64,000 nucleotides of DNA, taken from NCBI RefSeq assembly GCF_030544485.1, contig NZ_CP130610.1, positions 1,550,001 to 1,614,000 on the forward strand, in the 5' to 3' direction. Origin of the DNA: Halomonas sp. HAL1. Its GTDB lineage: Bacteria; Pseudomonadota; Gammaproteobacteria; Pseudomonadales; Halomonadaceae. The translations under genes were made by a program, and so were the position numbers. The notes beneath the pieces were generated by a model. That model searched no databases. It was not told the DNA's origin and saw nothing but the letters and a program-made list of their open reading frames with translations. Numbering within the stretch: position 1 is the first letter of the stretch; each line of letters starts with the position of its first letter. Positions 9,660 through 20,724 of the stretch are shown here, piece after piece.

Positions 9660-10202
9660 TTAATTGCGGCCGTGCAGGTAGGTGTCGAGCACCGCGCTCC
9701 AGTGCCCTTGAGCTTCAAGCAGCGTATCGCAGATTTCGCGGACGGCACCGTGGCCACCTAGACGTTCCGTGGTCCAGTCGGCGTGGGTATGCATGTAATC
9801 GGGCGCATTAGGGACGGTAATGCCGACGCCGCAACGCTTAATAGCGGCCAAGTCAGGTAGGTCGTCACCACAGTAGGCCACCTGCTCTAACTCTATATCG
9901 AGACGCTGGCAAAGCCCGCGCAGGATGGCAAGCTTGTCTTCACAGCCTTGATGGACCAGGTCGATGCCCAGTGATGCGGCGCGCTGGCTCACCATGGGAG
10001 AGTCGCGGCCCGTCACCAGCGCTACATGTATACCCACTCGCTTGAGAAGCTTCAGCCCATGACCATCCTGAGTATGAAATGCTTTGATTTCGATACCGTC
10101 AGCCTGGAAGTAGAGGCGGCCGTCGGTCAGTACGCCGTCAACATCCAACGCTAATAGGCGCACGCGGCGGAGTCGATCAAGTAGCGCATTAGGTAAGGTC
10201 AT
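9660..10202 (-). CDS. kdsC: KdsC, Kdo-8-phosphate phosphatase
   Basis: A 180-residue HAD-superfamily phosphatase of the C0 (capless) type. It hydrolyses Kdo-8-phosphate to Kdo, the inner-core sugar of LPS. HAD motif I is D20-V-D22 in LALDVDGVLTDG; motif II is in VALVTGRDS and motif IV in YCGDDLPDL. The start is preceded by AAGGAGG, a near-perfect SD. It lies between kdsD and lptC, linking Kdo synthesis with LPS transport. Confidence 0.95.
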   Translation of the reverse strand: MTLPNALLDRLRRVRLLALDVDGVLTDGRLYFQADGIEIKAFHTQDGHGLKLLKRVGIHVALVTGRDSPMVSQRAASLGIDLVHQGCEDKLAILRGLCQRLDIELEQVAYCGDDLPDLAAIKRCGVGITVPNAPDYMHTHADWTTERLGGHGAVREICDTLLEAQGHWSAVLDTYLHGRN

Positions 10203-10265
10203 AGAACCTCCTTATCAATAAATTCGTAAAGCGGGTCGGTAATATTGCTGAATGACGCCGCTGTC

Positions 10266-11252
10266 TTAAATAACGCCGCTGGCAAGCAGGTCATGCATAT
10301 GTAGCGCCCCGATAGGACGCTGTTGTTCATCAACCACTGCTAGCGCCGTAATGCGGCTCTCTTCCATGATGCGTACCGCTTCCGCCGCAAGGATATCGGG
10401 GCCGATGCACTTGCCCGGCCGGGTCATTACATCGTCAACGATGACATCGCGCAGGTTGTGAAACTGGTCGAGCGTGCGTCGAAGGTCACCGTCAGTGTAT
10501 ACCCCGGCCAGGCGGCCATCGCTATCTACCACGCAGGTAAAGCCTAGCCCTTGACGGGTGATTTCCAATAACGCGTCGCGCAGCGGGCTTCCCAGGGGGA
10601 CTTGGGGCAGTCGCTCACCGTCGTGCATAAGATCTCTAACGCGCAGCAGCAAGCGTTTGCCTAAGCTGCCACCAGGGTGGGAAAGGGCAAAATCTTCAGC
10701 GGTAAAGCCGCGCGCTTCCAGCAGCGCCACAGCCAGAGCGTCGCCCAGGGCGAGCGCCGCCGTGGTGGAGCTGGTGGGGGCCAGGTCGAGCGGGCATGCC
10801 TCACGCTCTACGCCGCTGTTCAGGTGCGCATCAGCGTGTTTAGCCAGCGTGGAGTTGGGGCGGCCTGTCATACTGACTAGCGGCGTACCCAGGCGTTTAA
10901 GCAGCGGTAAGAGCGCAGTGACTTCGGCGGTTTCACCCGAGTTAGACAGCGCCAATACCACATCGGAACGGGTGATCATGCCTAAATCGCCGTGGCTGGC
11001 TTCACCAGGGTGAACGAAAAAAGCTGGTGTGCCTGTGCTGGCAAGTGTGGCCGCCAGCTTACCTGCGATATGCCCCGACTTGCCCATGCCGGTCACCACC
11101 ACGCGGCCTTGGCAGGCGAGAATTAGCTCGCAGGCACGGTCAAAACTTTCGTCTAGTTTGGCTTGAAGGCCGCCAATGGCTGCCTGCTCAATTTGCAGCG
11201 TACGCAATGCACTTTCGCGTAGTAGGCTGGGTGGAGCGAGAGGCTGGCGCAT
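10266..11252 (-). CDS. kdsD: KdsD, arabinose-5-phosphate isomerase
   Basis: A 328-residue isomerase that converts ribulose-5-phosphate to arabinose-5-phosphate, the first step of Kdo synthesis. An N-terminal SIS domain (about 35-180, with VVVTGMGKSGHIAGK and SNSGETAEV) is followed by two CBS domains (about 205-328), the standard KdsD layout. It is the first gene of the long minus-strand operon that runs to ptsO. It is transcribed divergently from mlaF across a 317-bp intergenic region. Confidence 0.95.
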   Translation of the reverse strand: MRQPLAPPSLLRESALRTLQIEQAAIGGLQAKLDESFDRACELILACQGRVVVTGMGKSGHIAGKLAATLASTGTPAFFVHPGEASHGDLGMITRSDVVLALSNSGETAEVTALLPLLKRLGTPLVSMTGRPNSTLAKHADAHLNSGVEREACPLDLAPTSSTTAALALGDALAVALLEARGFTAEDFALSHPGGSLGKRLLLRVRDLMHDGERLPQVPLGSPLRDALLEITRQGLGFTCVVDSDGRLAGVYTDGDLRRTLDQFHNLRDVIVDDVMTRPGKCIGPDILAAEAVRIMEESRITALAVVDEQQRPIGALHMHDLLASGVI

Positions 11253-11569
11253 AGCGTTTTCTCTTAATCCTTGAACATATAAAAAGTAGTAACCACCAAG
11301 AATAACATCTTGGCACCCTTTATAGGCAGTCGTTGAGATAGTAGTTGGAGACGTTAGCCCGGGTGCGTTTTGACGATAAGGCGGCCTGCTACCGGTTCGC
11401 TATCAATAAATGGGTAGGCCAGTAGAAACACTCAAGCGTACCGACGTGTTTTGTAGCGTTATAGTACAATGTTTGATAATGTTTTAGAAACACTGTTTTA
11501 TAATCGCGATAGCCGCAAGTAGGGTATGATGGCTAACCCAAGTGCGCCTCGTTAAGAGTCAACTGATCC
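11253..11569. promoter_or_regulatory. Divergent kdsD/mlaF intergenic region
   Basis: This 317-bp AT-rich region separates the kdsD operon (minus) from the mla operon (plus) and must hold promoters for both. For mlaF the clearest element is a perfect TATAAT at 11499-11504, about 65 bp before the ATG. The best upstream hexamer (TTGATA, 11473-11478) is 20 bases away, which is long. A second TACAAT lies at 11465-11470. A short inverted repeat CCAAGA/TCTTGG is at 11296-11313. No ORF was found. The exact start sites are inferred. Confidence 0.45.
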
Positions 11570-12391
11570 ATGATAGATGCTCCATTTATTGAAATTGAAG
11601 ACCTCCATTTTTCACGTGGCGATCACGAGATTTTTCGCGGCATAAATATGACGATTCCTCGCGGCAAAGTAACCGCGATTATGGGGCCAAGCGGTACTGG
11701 TAAAACCACACTGCTTAAGCTAATCGGCGGGCAGTTGACCCCTGAGCGTGGGCGGATAGTGATTGATGGGCAAGATGTTCATCGGCTATCTCGTAAGGCG
11801 CTATTTACGTTACGTAAGAGAATGGGAATGCTATTTCAAAGTGGCGCGCTGTTTTCCGATTTAGATGTATTCGAAAACGTTGCCTTTCCGTTACGCGTAC
11901 ATACTGATTTGCCCGATACCATGGTGCGCGACCTAGTGCTACTTAAGCTGCAGGCGGTCGGGCTGCGCGGTGCGCGTCACTTGACGCCCGCAGAACTGTC
12001 GGGAGGCATGGCGCGTCGGGTCGCACTGGCTCGCGCCGTGGCGCTGGATCCGGAGTTGATCCTGTATGACGAACCTTTCGTTGGTCAGGATCCCATCTCT
12101 ATGGGCGTTTTAGTGCAGCTTATCAAGCGCCTTAATCAAGCGCTGCAACTCACCTCTGTGGTGGTATCTCACGATATTAAAGAAACTCTGAGCATTGCAG
12201 ACTATCTCTATTTAATTGCTGATGGTCAGGTGGTTGCCCATGGTACGCCGCAAACCTTAGATACGAATCAAGATCCCAGGGTTAGCCAGTTTATTCATGG
12301 CGAGCCCGATGGCCCAGTGCCGTTTCACTATCCCGCTGAGGCGTTTTATCGCGATATTTTGGGCGAGCCCCCGATGGCAAAGACAGGCTAA
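11570..12391 (+). CDS. mlaF: MlaF, ATPase of phospholipid transporter MlaFEDB
   Basis: A 273-residue ABC ATPase of the Mla system, which maintains outer-membrane lipid asymmetry by moving phospholipids between the membranes. Walker A is GPSGTGKTT (39-47); the signature LSGGMARRVALAR and Walker B LILYDEPF follow, with the DPISMG motif typical of MlaF. It heads the plus-strand operon mlaFEDCB-ibaG-murA, the usual order in gammaproteobacteria. A C-terminal tail after the ATPase core is known in the family to contact a neighbouring subunit. Confidence 0.95.
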   Translation: MIDAPFIEIEDLHFSRGDHEIFRGINMTIPRGKVTAIMGPSGTGKTTLLKLIGGQLTPERGRIVIDGQDVHRLSRKALFTLRKRMGMLFQSGALFSDLDVFENVAFPLRVHTDLPDTMVRDLVLLKLQAVGLRGARHLTPAELSGGMARRVALARAVALDPELILYDEPFVGQDPISMGVLVQLIKRLNQALQLTSVVVSHDIKETLSIADYLYLIADGQVVAHGTPQTLDTNQDPRVSQFIHGEPDGPVPFHYPAEAFYRDILGEPPMAKTG

Positions 12392-12427
12392 TGGCTTCAA
12401 TGCAGGGTAAATACAGGGCAAGGACAA

Positions 12428-13228
12428 ATGCAGTCAAAATTTTCTAACGGTACCGCGCGTATTACCCGATTGGGGCGTCGAGGGTGCGATTTAATGGAAG
12501 CATTAGGCCGTGCGGGGGTGTTTCTCTTCCAATCCGCTGTCGGTGTGCCATCCCGTGCGGGTTGGCGCTTATGGTTGCATCAGATGCATTTTGTCGGTGT
12601 GCTTTCGCTTGCCATCGTGTTGGTGTCTGGGCTGTTTATCGGCATGGTGCTGGCACTGCAGGGCTATACCATTCTGGTCGATTTCGGCGCTGAACAGGCG
12701 CTTGGGCAGATGGTGGCGCTGTCATTGCTGCGTGAGCTTGCGCCTGTGGTGGCCGCGCTGCTGTTTGCTGGCCGTGCGGGCTCGGCATTGACTGCTGAGA
12801 TTGGCTTGATGAAAGCCACCGAGCAGCTCACCAGTATGGAGATGATCGGTGTTGATCCGCTGCGCCGGGTGGTCGCTCCGCGGCTATGGGCGGGCTTTGT
12901 ATCGCTACCCATTCTAACCGTAGGTTTTAGTGTGGTGGGTATCTGGGGTGGCTACTTGGTGGGCGTAGAGTGGTTGGGTGTTTTTGAGGGCTCCTACTGG
13001 AGCAACATGCAGGCCAATGTGGCTTTTGTCAGTGATATTGGCAATGGCATGATCAAAAGCGCTGTGTTTGCGCTGGTGGTGACCTGGATTGCTGTCTTTC
13101 AGGGCTACGACCTGGTGCCGACCTCAGAAGGCATATCTCGTGCTACCACACGCACGGTAGTGTATTCGTCGCTTGCAGTTCTGGGGCTTGATTTTGTGTT
13201 GACTGCCGTCATGTTTGGCGGCCTTTAA
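12428..13228 (+). CDS. mlaE: MlaE, permease of phospholipid transporter MlaFEDB
   Basis: A 266-residue inner-membrane permease of the MlaE/YrbE family with about five or six hydrophobic segments. The conserved central block is visible ([20 protein letters not shown], then [17 protein letters not shown]), as is the closing [18 protein letters not shown]. It forms the membrane core that couples MlaF ATP hydrolysis to lipid movement through the MlaD ring. It lies 36 bp downstream of mlaF and 16 bp before mlaD. Confidence 0.95.
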   Translation: MQSKFSNGTARITRLGRRGCDLMEALGRAGVFLFQSAVGVPSRAGWRLWLHQMHFVGVLSLAIVLVSGLFIGMVLALQGYTILVDFGAEQALGQMVALSLLRELAPVVAALLFAGRAGSALTAEIGLMKATEQLTSMEMIGVDPLRRVVAPRLWAGFVSLPILTVGFSVVGIWGGYLVGVEWLGVFEGSYWSNMQANVAFVSDIGNGMIKSAVFALVVTWIAVFQGYDLVPTSEGISRATTRTVVYSSLAVLGLDFVLTAVMFGGL

Positions 13229-13244
13229 TGGGTGGAGCAGTTTC

Positions 13245-13709
13245 ATGAGACGCAGTAAAACCATGGAGTTCGGTGTTGGCCTGTTTATGATTGCTGGCAT
13301 TTTGGGACTTGTATTCCTCGGCTTGCGTGTTAGTGGGCTGACACTCTCCGCACCCGCTCAGTCGTTTCAGTTGGAGGCCAATTTTGCCAATATTGGCAGC
13401 TTAAAACCTCGCGCCCGGGTCACTATGGCGGGGGTGACGGTGGGGCGCGTTGAATCTATTGAGTTGGATACGCAGTGGTTCGATGCACGGGTGGTGCTAA
13501 GCCTGGACAGCGAGCTGGAAGGCCAGCTCTCCAGAGACACGATAGCGTCTATTCTTACTGCTGGCTTATTAGGTGAGCAGTATATCGGCCTTAGCGTAGG
13601 CGGTGACCCTGAGGTGTTGGAGGAGGGTGACACGATTCGTGATACCCAGTCGGCGCTGGTGTTGGAAGAACTTATCCAGCAATTTGTGTCCAACATGGCA
13701 AGTAATTAA
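13245..13709 (+). CDS. mlaD: MlaD, MCE-domain lipid-binding subunit
   Basis: A 154-residue MCE protein with an N-terminal membrane anchor (about 8-28, FGVGLFMIAGILGLVFLGL) and one periplasmic MCE domain containing the NIGSLKPRARVTMAGVTVGRV block. It forms the hexameric ring of the MlaFEDB complex. An in-frame ATG at 13215 overlaps mlaE, but the ATG at 13245 gives the conserved MRRSKTMEF and has a GGAG element 8 bases upstream. The stop forms TAATG with a possible alternative mlaC start. Confidence 0.95.
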   Translation: MRRSKTMEFGVGLFMIAGILGLVFLGLRVSGLTLSAPAQSFQLEANFANIGSLKPRARVTMAGVTVGRVESIELDTQWFDARVVLSLDSELEGQLSRDTIASILTAGLLGEQYIGLSVGGDPEVLEEGDTIRDTQSALVLEELIQQFVSNMASN

Positions 13710-13783
13710 TGTTTCAAATAATGAGACACGAACCCAGTGCATTAACGGGTCGGGAGATAATGGTTATGAAAGGAGTAAACGGG

Positions 13784-14425
13784 ATGGTAAGTCGTTGGTT
13801 GCTGGTGGGTATGATCATGGTGGGGTTAGTGGTGCCGCTACAGGCCCTAGCACAGAGCCAGTCCCCTGAAGCATTGGTTCGCGATAATGTTGAATCACTA
13901 ATGGAAGACCTTGAGGGTCGTAAAGATTATTACGCTAATAATCTTGGTGAGCTTGAGGCATTAGTGGATAGAAATCTCGATCAAGTGGCTGATTTTCGCT
14001 ATATCGGTGCCAGTGTGATGGGTAATTATTTCCGTAACGCCACCCCAGAGCAGCGCAGCCGTTTTGCCGATGTGTTTCGTCAAACATTGATTGATACCTA
14101 TACCCGTGGACTGGTGACATTTGATTATGACGAGCTGCGAGTGCTGGATGCCCAGCAAGCACAGCGCTATGACGATCAAGCCAGTGTCGCGATGGAAGTG
14201 GTGGCGAATAACGGGCAAGTATATCCCGTGAGCTATAGCTTAAGGCTTTCTAATGGCGAGTGGCGGGTGGTCAATGTGATCGTAAATGGCATTAACCTGG
14301 GCTTGACGTTCCGCAATCAGTTCGACCAAGCCATGCGTGATAATAATCGCGATTATGATGTTGTCATCGACGGTTGGTCGCCTGAGGTGGGTGTTGAAGA
14401 GCTTGAGCAGGGGGGCGATGCGTGA
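13784..14425 (+). CDS. mlaC: MlaC, periplasmic phospholipid carrier
   Basis: A periplasmic protein that shuttles phospholipids between the outer-membrane MlaA complex and MlaFEDB. The frame is open from ATG 13709 (238 residues), but the ATG at 13784 has AAGGAG 8-9 bases upstream and gives a textbook signal peptide (MVSRWLLVGMIMVGLVVP, cleavage likely after ALA), with a 213-residue precursor of normal length. The Tol-Tol-Ttg2D fold is indicated by MGNYFRNATPEQRSRFADVF. The three upstream in-frame ATGs (13709, 13760, 13766) would bury the signal peptide and are less likely. Confidence 0.92.
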   Translation: MVSRWLLVGMIMVGLVVPLQALAQSQSPEALVRDNVESLMEDLEGRKDYYANNLGELEALVDRNLDQVADFRYIGASVMGNYFRNATPEQRSRFADVFRQTLIDTYTRGLVTFDYDELRVLDAQQAQRYDDQASVAMEVVANNGQVYPVSYSLRLSNGEWRVVNVIVNGINLGLTFRNQFDQAMRDNNRDYDVVIDGWSPEVGVEELEQGGDA

Positions 14426-14760
14426 CAACCCTTTTTTCACGCCCCGGTGTCACGGTGGATGCTGAAGACGCTACCTTGCAGGTAGTCGGTGATGTGGATG
14501 TGACGTTGGCGGCCGATTTGGCCGCCAGCGGCGTTACGTGGCTCAAGCAAGCCGAGTTAACTTCACTAACACTGGATTTTAGCCGCGTTGAAAAAGCCAG
14601 CAGTGCTGCCATCAGCGTGCTGTTTGAATGGTTGCGCACGTGCCGGCAGCGTGAAATCCAGGTTCAGGCTATCCGCTTTTCAGCCCCTCTACGCCGACTT
14701 GCCTCATTAGCCGAACTGGATGCATTAATTGATCATCCATCAGCGACCTTGGCTGTTTAA
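14422..14760 (+). CDS. mlaB: MlaB, STAS-domain subunit of MlaFEDB
   Basis: A 112-residue STAS-domain protein, the small cytoplasmic subunit that stabilises MlaF. It begins with GTG at 14422, overlapping the mlaC stop as GTGA. The STAS core is seen in LTLDFSRVEKASSAAISVLFEWLR, here cited only by its ends LTLDFSRV and SAAISVLFEW. Its position as the last mla gene before ibaG fits the family. The identification rests on context and the STAS fold. Confidence 0.88.
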   Translation: MTTLFSRPGVTVDAEDATLQVVGDVDVTLAADLAASGVTWLKQAELTSLTLDFSRVEKASSAAISVLFEWLRTCRQREIQVQAIRFSAPLRRLASLAELDALIDHPSATLAV

Positions 14761-14853
14761 AGCTACGCCATCGCCAAGCGCGTTGCTTTTCTTTATTATG
14801 TCGACCCAATTACGTTTATTAATATCGACGACCCCAAAGGAGTTTTTTGCGCC

Positions 14854-16378
<1,525 letters not shown>

Positions 16379-16409
16379 ACTATGCGACCAAACTCGCTTG
16401 CTACTAATT

Positions 16410-16435
16410 CTGCATGCTACTGGCGCTGCATGCTA
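16410..16435 (+). repeat. Direct repeat CTGCATGCTA in the murA-hisG gap
   Basis: Two perfect copies of CTGCATGCTA occur at 16410-16419 and 16426-16435, 16 bases apart start to start, each containing the palindrome GCATGC. They lie in the 76-bp gap between murA and hisG, 19 bases before the hisG ATG. Function is unknown; they could be a binding site or a slippage duplication. Confidence 0.4.
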
Positions 16436-16454
16436 TTAACCACTGGCCTAAACG

Positions 16455-17108
16455 ATGAGTAAGCAACTGATTTTAGCCCTCTCGAAGGGCCGCATTCTGG
16501 AAGAAACGCTGCCACTGCTGGCCGATGCGGGCATCACGCCCGTCGAGGATCTGAGCAAAAGCCGTAAGCTGCTGTTTGACACCAACTTGCCAGACGTCAA
16601 GCTGGTGATTATCCGCGCAACCGACGTGCCCACCTACGTTCAGTTGGGTGCCGCGGATGTCGGTATCGCTGGGAAAGATGTACTGCTTGAGCACGGCGCT
16701 GAAGGGTTATACGAGCCGCTGGATTTGGAGATTGCTCGCTGTAAGTTGATGACGGCGGGCGTTACCGGCCAGTTGCCTGCGCGTGCCCGGCGCCGGGTAG
16801 CCACTAAGTTTGTGAATGTGGCCCGTCGCTATTACGCCGAGCAGGGCATTCAAGCCGAAGTGATCAAGCTTTATGGCGCCATGGAGCTTGCGCCCCTGAT
16901 GAACCTAGCGGACGAAATTGTCGATATCGTTGATACCGGCAATACATTGCGGGCGAATGGTATGGAGCCGCGTGAGCTAATCGCCCATATCAGCACCCGA
17001 CTAGTAGTGAATAAGGCGGCCATGACCATGAAGCATGAGCGCATTAAGCCGTTACTGGCTCGCCTAGACAGCGCGGTCAAAAAGCGTCAGGCACAGCTTG
17101 CTGAATGA
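16455..17108 (+). CDS. hisG: HisG, ATP phosphoribosyltransferase, short form
   Basis: A 217-residue short-form ATP phosphoribosyltransferase that joins ATP and PRPP in the first step of histidine synthesis. Motifs include [14 protein letters not shown] at the N-terminus and the PRPP loop [13 protein letters not shown]. It lacks the C-terminal ACT-like regulatory domain of the long form (about 300 residues). As known for the short form, it should need the HisZ subunit, which is not in this window. It is followed 13 bp later by hisD. No strong SD is seen before the ATG. Confidence 0.95.
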   Translation: MSKQLILALSKGRILEETLPLLADAGITPVEDLSKSRKLLFDTNLPDVKLVIIRATDVPTYVQLGAADVGIAGKDVLLEHGAEGLYEPLDLEIARCKLMTAGVTGQLPARARRRVATKFVNVARRYYAEQGIQAEVIKLYGAMELAPLMNLADEIVDIVDTGNTLRANGMEPRELIAHISTRLVVNKAAMTMKHERIKPLLARLDSAVKKRQAQLAE

Positions 17109-17121
17109 CATGAGGTGACCC

Positions 17122-18438
17122 ATGAGCGAACAACGTAATGCCACCATTTCACGCCTGTCGACAAGCGATGCAGACTTTAACCATCAGCTTGATGCGCTGT
17201 TAGATTGGGAAGGGGTGTCAGACAAAGCAGTTCAGGCGCGCGTAGAAGAAATTCTTGCCAGTGTTAAACAGCGAGGCGACGCCGCAGTAATTGAAGCTAC
17301 CAACCGCTTTGATCGGCTTTCTGTTAGCTCAATGGACGAATTGCAACTCACACCTGAGCAGTTGAAGCAGGCGTTTGATCACCTGCCTTCTGAACAGCGT
17401 GAGGCGCTATCCAGTGCCGCCGAGCGCATTAAGCAGTATCACGAGCGCCAAAAGCCCAGCTCCTGGCAATACGAAGAGGCTGACGGCACGGTGCTGGGGC
17501 AGAAAGTCTCACCACTGGATCGCGCCGGTATCTATGTGCCGGGTGGAAAGGCGGCTTACCCCTCTTCGGTGCTGATGAATGCGATTCCTGCCCATGTGGC
17601 CGGTGTACGTGAGATCGTCATGGTAGTACCTACGCCGGATGGCGTGCTCAATGAGTTGGTGCTGGCGGCGGCCCATCTGGCCGGGGTCGACTATGTGTTC
17701 ACGATTGGTGGGGCTCAGGCGGTGGCTGCGCTTGCTTATGGCACAGAAACAGTGCCTCGCGTCGACAAGATAGTGGGCCCAGGCAATATTTATGTAGCCA
17801 CGGCTAAGCGCGCGGTGTTTGGTCAGGTGGGGATCGATATGATTGCCGGCCCTTCGGAAATCATGGTGGTGTCCGATGGGCTGACTGATCCTGATTGGTT
17901 GGCAATGGATCTGTTCTCCCAGGCCGAACACGACGAAGATGCTCAGGCGATCTTGGTGAGCTGGGATAAAGCGCACTTAGCTGCCGTTGAGGCCGCGATT
18001 GAGCGCCTACTGCCGACTTTAGAGCGCGAAGAGATTGTGCGTGAATCGCTGCGCCGACGTGGAGCGCTAGTACACTGTCAGGACGCCCAAGAAGCGATTA
18101 CGCTAATTAACCGGATCGCCCCTGAGCATCTGGAGCTTTCGGTGGCTGAGCCAGGCACTTGGTTGGACGATATTCGTCACGCCGGGGCGATCTTTATGGG
18201 ACGTTACACTGCCGAAGCGCTGGGAGATTATTGCGCGGGCCCCAATCACGTGCTGCCTACCTCTGGAACGGCACGTTTCTCGTCACCGCTGGGTGTCTAT
18301 GATTTCCAGAAGCGCTCTTCGATTATTCACTGCTCGGCAGGCGGTGCGTCTGAGCTGGGTAAAATTGCCTCGGTATTGGCGCGGGGCGAGTCATTAACCG
18401 CCCACGCCCGCTCAGCTGAGTACCGTATTCGCGATTGA
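17122..18438 (+). CDS. hisD: HisD, histidinol dehydrogenase
   Basis: A 438-residue zinc enzyme that oxidises histidinol to histidine in two NAD-dependent steps. The family signature is visible as [15 protein letters not shown] with [13 protein letters not shown]; the catalytic Glu-His pair lies in APEHLEL. The ATG at 17122 follows a GAGGTGACCC ribosome binding site. In pseudomonads hisC normally follows; here the gene ends 41 bp from the convergent AlgW/DegS-type protease gene and no hisC is present. Confidence 0.96.
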   Translation: MSEQRNATISRLSTSDADFNHQLDALLDWEGVSDKAVQARVEEILASVKQRGDAAVIEATNRFDRLSVSSMDELQLTPEQLKQAFDHLPSEQREALSSAAERIKQYHERQKPSSWQYEEADGTVLGQKVSPLDRAGIYVPGGKAAYPSSVLMNAIPAHVAGVREIVMVVPTPDGVLNELVLAAAHLAGVDYVFTIGGAQAVAALAYGTETVPRVDKIVGPGNIYVATAKRAVFGQVGIDMIAGPSEIMVVSDGLTDPDWLAMDLFSQAEHDEDAQAILVSWDKAHLAAVEAAIERLLPTLEREEIVRESLRRRGALVHCQDAQEAITLINRIAPEHLELSVAEPGTWLDDIRHAGAIFMGRYTAEALGDYCAGPNHVLPTSGTARFSSPLGVYDFQKRSSIIHCSAGGASELGKIASVLARGESLTAHARSAEYRIRD

Positions 18439-18479
18439 TGCCCCCCTAGCACCTTGTCAACGCGCTCAAGCTGTTACCG

Positions 18480-19745
18480 CTATGAGTCGCGTTGGCCGGG
18501 CACCTCTTCATTAATCGGAATAGCGGGAAGCGGGCGTTCGCCTACTTCCAGTGTCATTTCCATACGCTCACCGCTGCGCACAATGGTTAATGGTAGCGAC
18601 GTGCCGGGCGGTATTGAGGCGATCTCGCTCATCGTGGAGCGAGCATCCAGAATGGGCTCTCCGTCCACGGCGAGTAGTACATCGCCAGGCTCTAGGCCTG
18701 CTAGCGCAGCCGGGCCGCCGCTGACGACACCGGCAACAATAACGCCTTGAGGTGTTTGCAGCCCAAAGGAGGCCGCTAGCTCACGTGACAGCGCTTGTGC
18801 CTCTATACCCAGCCAGCCACGAATCACACGCCCTTGCGTAACCAGTTCATCTAGGATGCTGTGGGCAAGGTTGGCGGGGATCGCAAACCCAATACCCTGG
18901 GAGCCACCTGAACGTGAGAAAATGGCGGTATTAATACCCACCATGGCACCGTCAGGGTTGACCAGCGCGCCGCCAGAATTGCCTGGATTGATCGCAGCAT
19001 CTGTCTGAATAAAATCTTCATAGGCGTTGAGCCCTAGATGATTACGCCCCGTGGCGCTAATAATGCCCATGGTGACGGTTTGGCCGACCCCAAAAGGGTT
19101 ACCAATGGCCAGCGCTACGTCGCCCACTGCTACATCGGCAGAATCGGTCAGTTCAATAACCGGCAAGTCGTCCAAATTAATGCGCAGCACGGCTAAATCA
19201 CTTTCAGGGTCGGTGCCAATCACTTCGGCCAACGTTTCGCGCCCATCACGTAACGCCACCTGAATTTCGTCGGCGCCATTGATAACGTGGTGATTGGTTA
19301 ATACGTAGCCGTCTTCACTCACAATAACCCCAGAGCCTAGGCTGGAAAGCATCCGCTGGTGAGTCGTCGCATCGTCGCCCTGGCTATCAAAAAATTGCTG
19401 GAAGAAGGGGTCCGACATCAGTGGGTGCTGATCGCGTTCCACAATACGTGATGAATAAATGTTAACCACGGCCGGCGCTGCTTGTTCGACTGCTCGTGAA
19501 TAGCTCACCGGGCCCTTATTGCGGGATAGAGGTGCAGCTTGGTGTATTTCTGGAGCTGGGCGATTAGGGTTGGGTTCCACTGCCGCTGGGACCGTAGAGA
19601 TCACCGGGGCCGGAGATTGAGGCGCCTGTGGCGGTGAATCACGAAATGGGTTGGGAAGTTGCTCGGGGAGCGCAAACAGAATCACCACAGCGAGCAGTAC
19701 GCCAGTAACAACAGGCCATAGGTAAGGCAGCACATAGCGTCGCAT
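18480..19745 (-). CDS. DegS/AlgW-type periplasmic serine protease
   Basis: A 421-residue HtrA-family protease anchored in the inner membrane by a single N-terminal helix (about 8-26). The catalytic triad is visible: H153 in TNHHVI, D183 in ESDLAVL and S257 in GNSGGA. One PDZ domain follows (about 285-390). A single PDZ and an N-terminal anchor point to the DegS/AlgW group, which senses misfolded outer-membrane proteins and cleaves an anti-sigma factor (RseA/MucA). It is about 65 residues longer than E. coli DegS, mostly through a proline-rich linker at 33-75. The position next to hisD matches algW of pseudomonads. Confidence 0.9.
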   Translation of the reverse strand: MRRYVLPYLWPVVTGVLLAVVILFALPEQLPNPFRDSPPQAPQSPAPVISTVPAAVEPNPNRPAPEIHQAAPLSRNKGPVSYSRAVEQAAPAVVNIYSSRIVERDQHPLMSDPFFQQFFDSQGDDATTHQRMLSSLGSGVIVSEDGYVLTNHHVINGADEIQVALRDGRETLAEVIGTDPESDLAVLRINLDDLPVIELTDSADVAVGDVALAIGNPFGVGQTVTMGIISATGRNHLGLNAYEDFIQTDAAINPGNSGGALVNPDGAMVGINTAIFSRSGGSQGIGFAIPANLAHSILDELVTQGRVIRGWLGIEAQALSRELAASFGLQTPQGVIVAGVVSGGPAALAGLEPGDVLLAVDGEPILDARSTMSEIASIPPGTSLPLTIVRSGERMEMTLEVGERPLPAIPINEEVPGQRDS

Positions 19746-19874
19746 GTAATAAATTCCTTAACGAGTCAGTCTCACTGTTCGCGATAAAAAGCCGCGAGTT
19801 TTACAATGTTTTAATGGTAACACTTTCTTAGCAAGTTCCTCACGGGTGCAGTTAAATCAATAAAAGGACGCAAT

Positions 19875-20636
19875 ATGATTCATCGTGACCAATTAGTGGC
19901 AGCCTGTGACCATCAGCTGCGCGCTGCTCAGTTTAAAGATTATACGATTAATGGTTTGCAAGTGGCGGGTAGTGAGCACGTTAAACGCGTTATGACGGGA
20001 GTGACAGCCTGTCAGGCTTTGCTGGACGAAGCCGTTGCTTGGCAGGCGGATATGGTGTTGGTCCATCATGGCTATTTCTGGAAAAACGAACCCGTTGCGA
20101 TCACCGGTATGAAGCAGAAGCGGATTAAAACACTGCTTGATAATGATATCAGCCTGCTGGCGTACCACCTACCGTTGGATGCTCACGCCGAAATGGGCAA
20201 TAACGCCGAATTGGCCAGGCGCCTAGGCTGGAAAGTGGAGGGGTGTATTGATGGCGAGCTAGGAGAAGGGCTTTTATGGTCAGGACGTTTAGCGCAGCCA
20301 CTTTCTGTACAGGATCTCGCAGCGCAAGTTGCGCACACCCTTCAGCGTGAGCCTTTGGTCATTGAAGCCCCGCAGGTGGGTGATATTGAGCGCATTGCCT
20401 GGTGCACCGGTGGGGCGCAAGACATGATTACGGCAGCCTTTGAAGCGGGGGCGCAGGTTTTCGTGTCGGGTGAAATATCAGAGCGAACCACCCACTTGGC
20501 GCGCGAAATGGGAATCCATTACATCGCTGCTGGCCATCACGCTACCGAGCGTTATGGAATCCAGGCCATGGGTGAGTGGTTAAGCGATGAGTATGATGTT
20601 GAGCATCGCTTTGTGGATATTGATAATCCTGCTTAA
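19875..20636 (+). CDS. Nif3-like dinuclear metal centre protein (YbgI family)
   Basis: A 253-residue Nif3/YbgI family protein that forms hexameric toroids with a di-metal site. Candidate metal ligands include the paired histidines in VLVHHGYFW and the C-terminal AAGHHATERYG. The family is annotated as GTP cyclohydrolase 1 type 2 homologue, but its physiological role is not settled. An SD (AAAAGGAC) precedes the ATG at a spacing of about 6 bases. It is divergent from the AlgW/DegS-type protease, as in pseudomonads. Confidence 0.9.
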   Translation: MIHRDQLVAACDHQLRAAQFKDYTINGLQVAGSEHVKRVMTGVTACQALLDEAVAWQADMVLVHHGYFWKNEPVAITGMKQKRIKTLLDNDISLLAYHLPLDAHAEMGNNAELARRLGWKVEGCIDGELGEGLLWSGRLAQPLSVQDLAAQVAHTLQREPLVIEAPQVGDIERIAWCTGGAQDMITAAFEAGAQVFVSGEISERTTHLAREMGIHYIAAGHHATERYGIQAMGEWLSDEYDVEHRFVDIDNPA

Positions 20637-20688
20637 CACATTAAGCGCCCCGAAAGATCGTTGACGAGAATCGGGGCAGCTTACTGTG

Positions 20689-20724
20689 GTTTGGTTACTT
20701 AATGTTGTCGTTTAGTTACTTAAT
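20689..20724 (+). repeat. 15-bp direct repeat at the zapG 3' end
   Basis: GTTTGGTTACTTAAT (20689-20703) and GTTTAGTTACTTAAT (20710-20724) differ at one base. The second copy contains the zapG stop codon (minus strand, 20720-20722). They look like a local duplication. A 7-bp inverted repeat GCCCCGA/TCGGGGC at 20647-20677 lies nearby in the convergent gap but has no T-tract. Confidence 0.4.
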
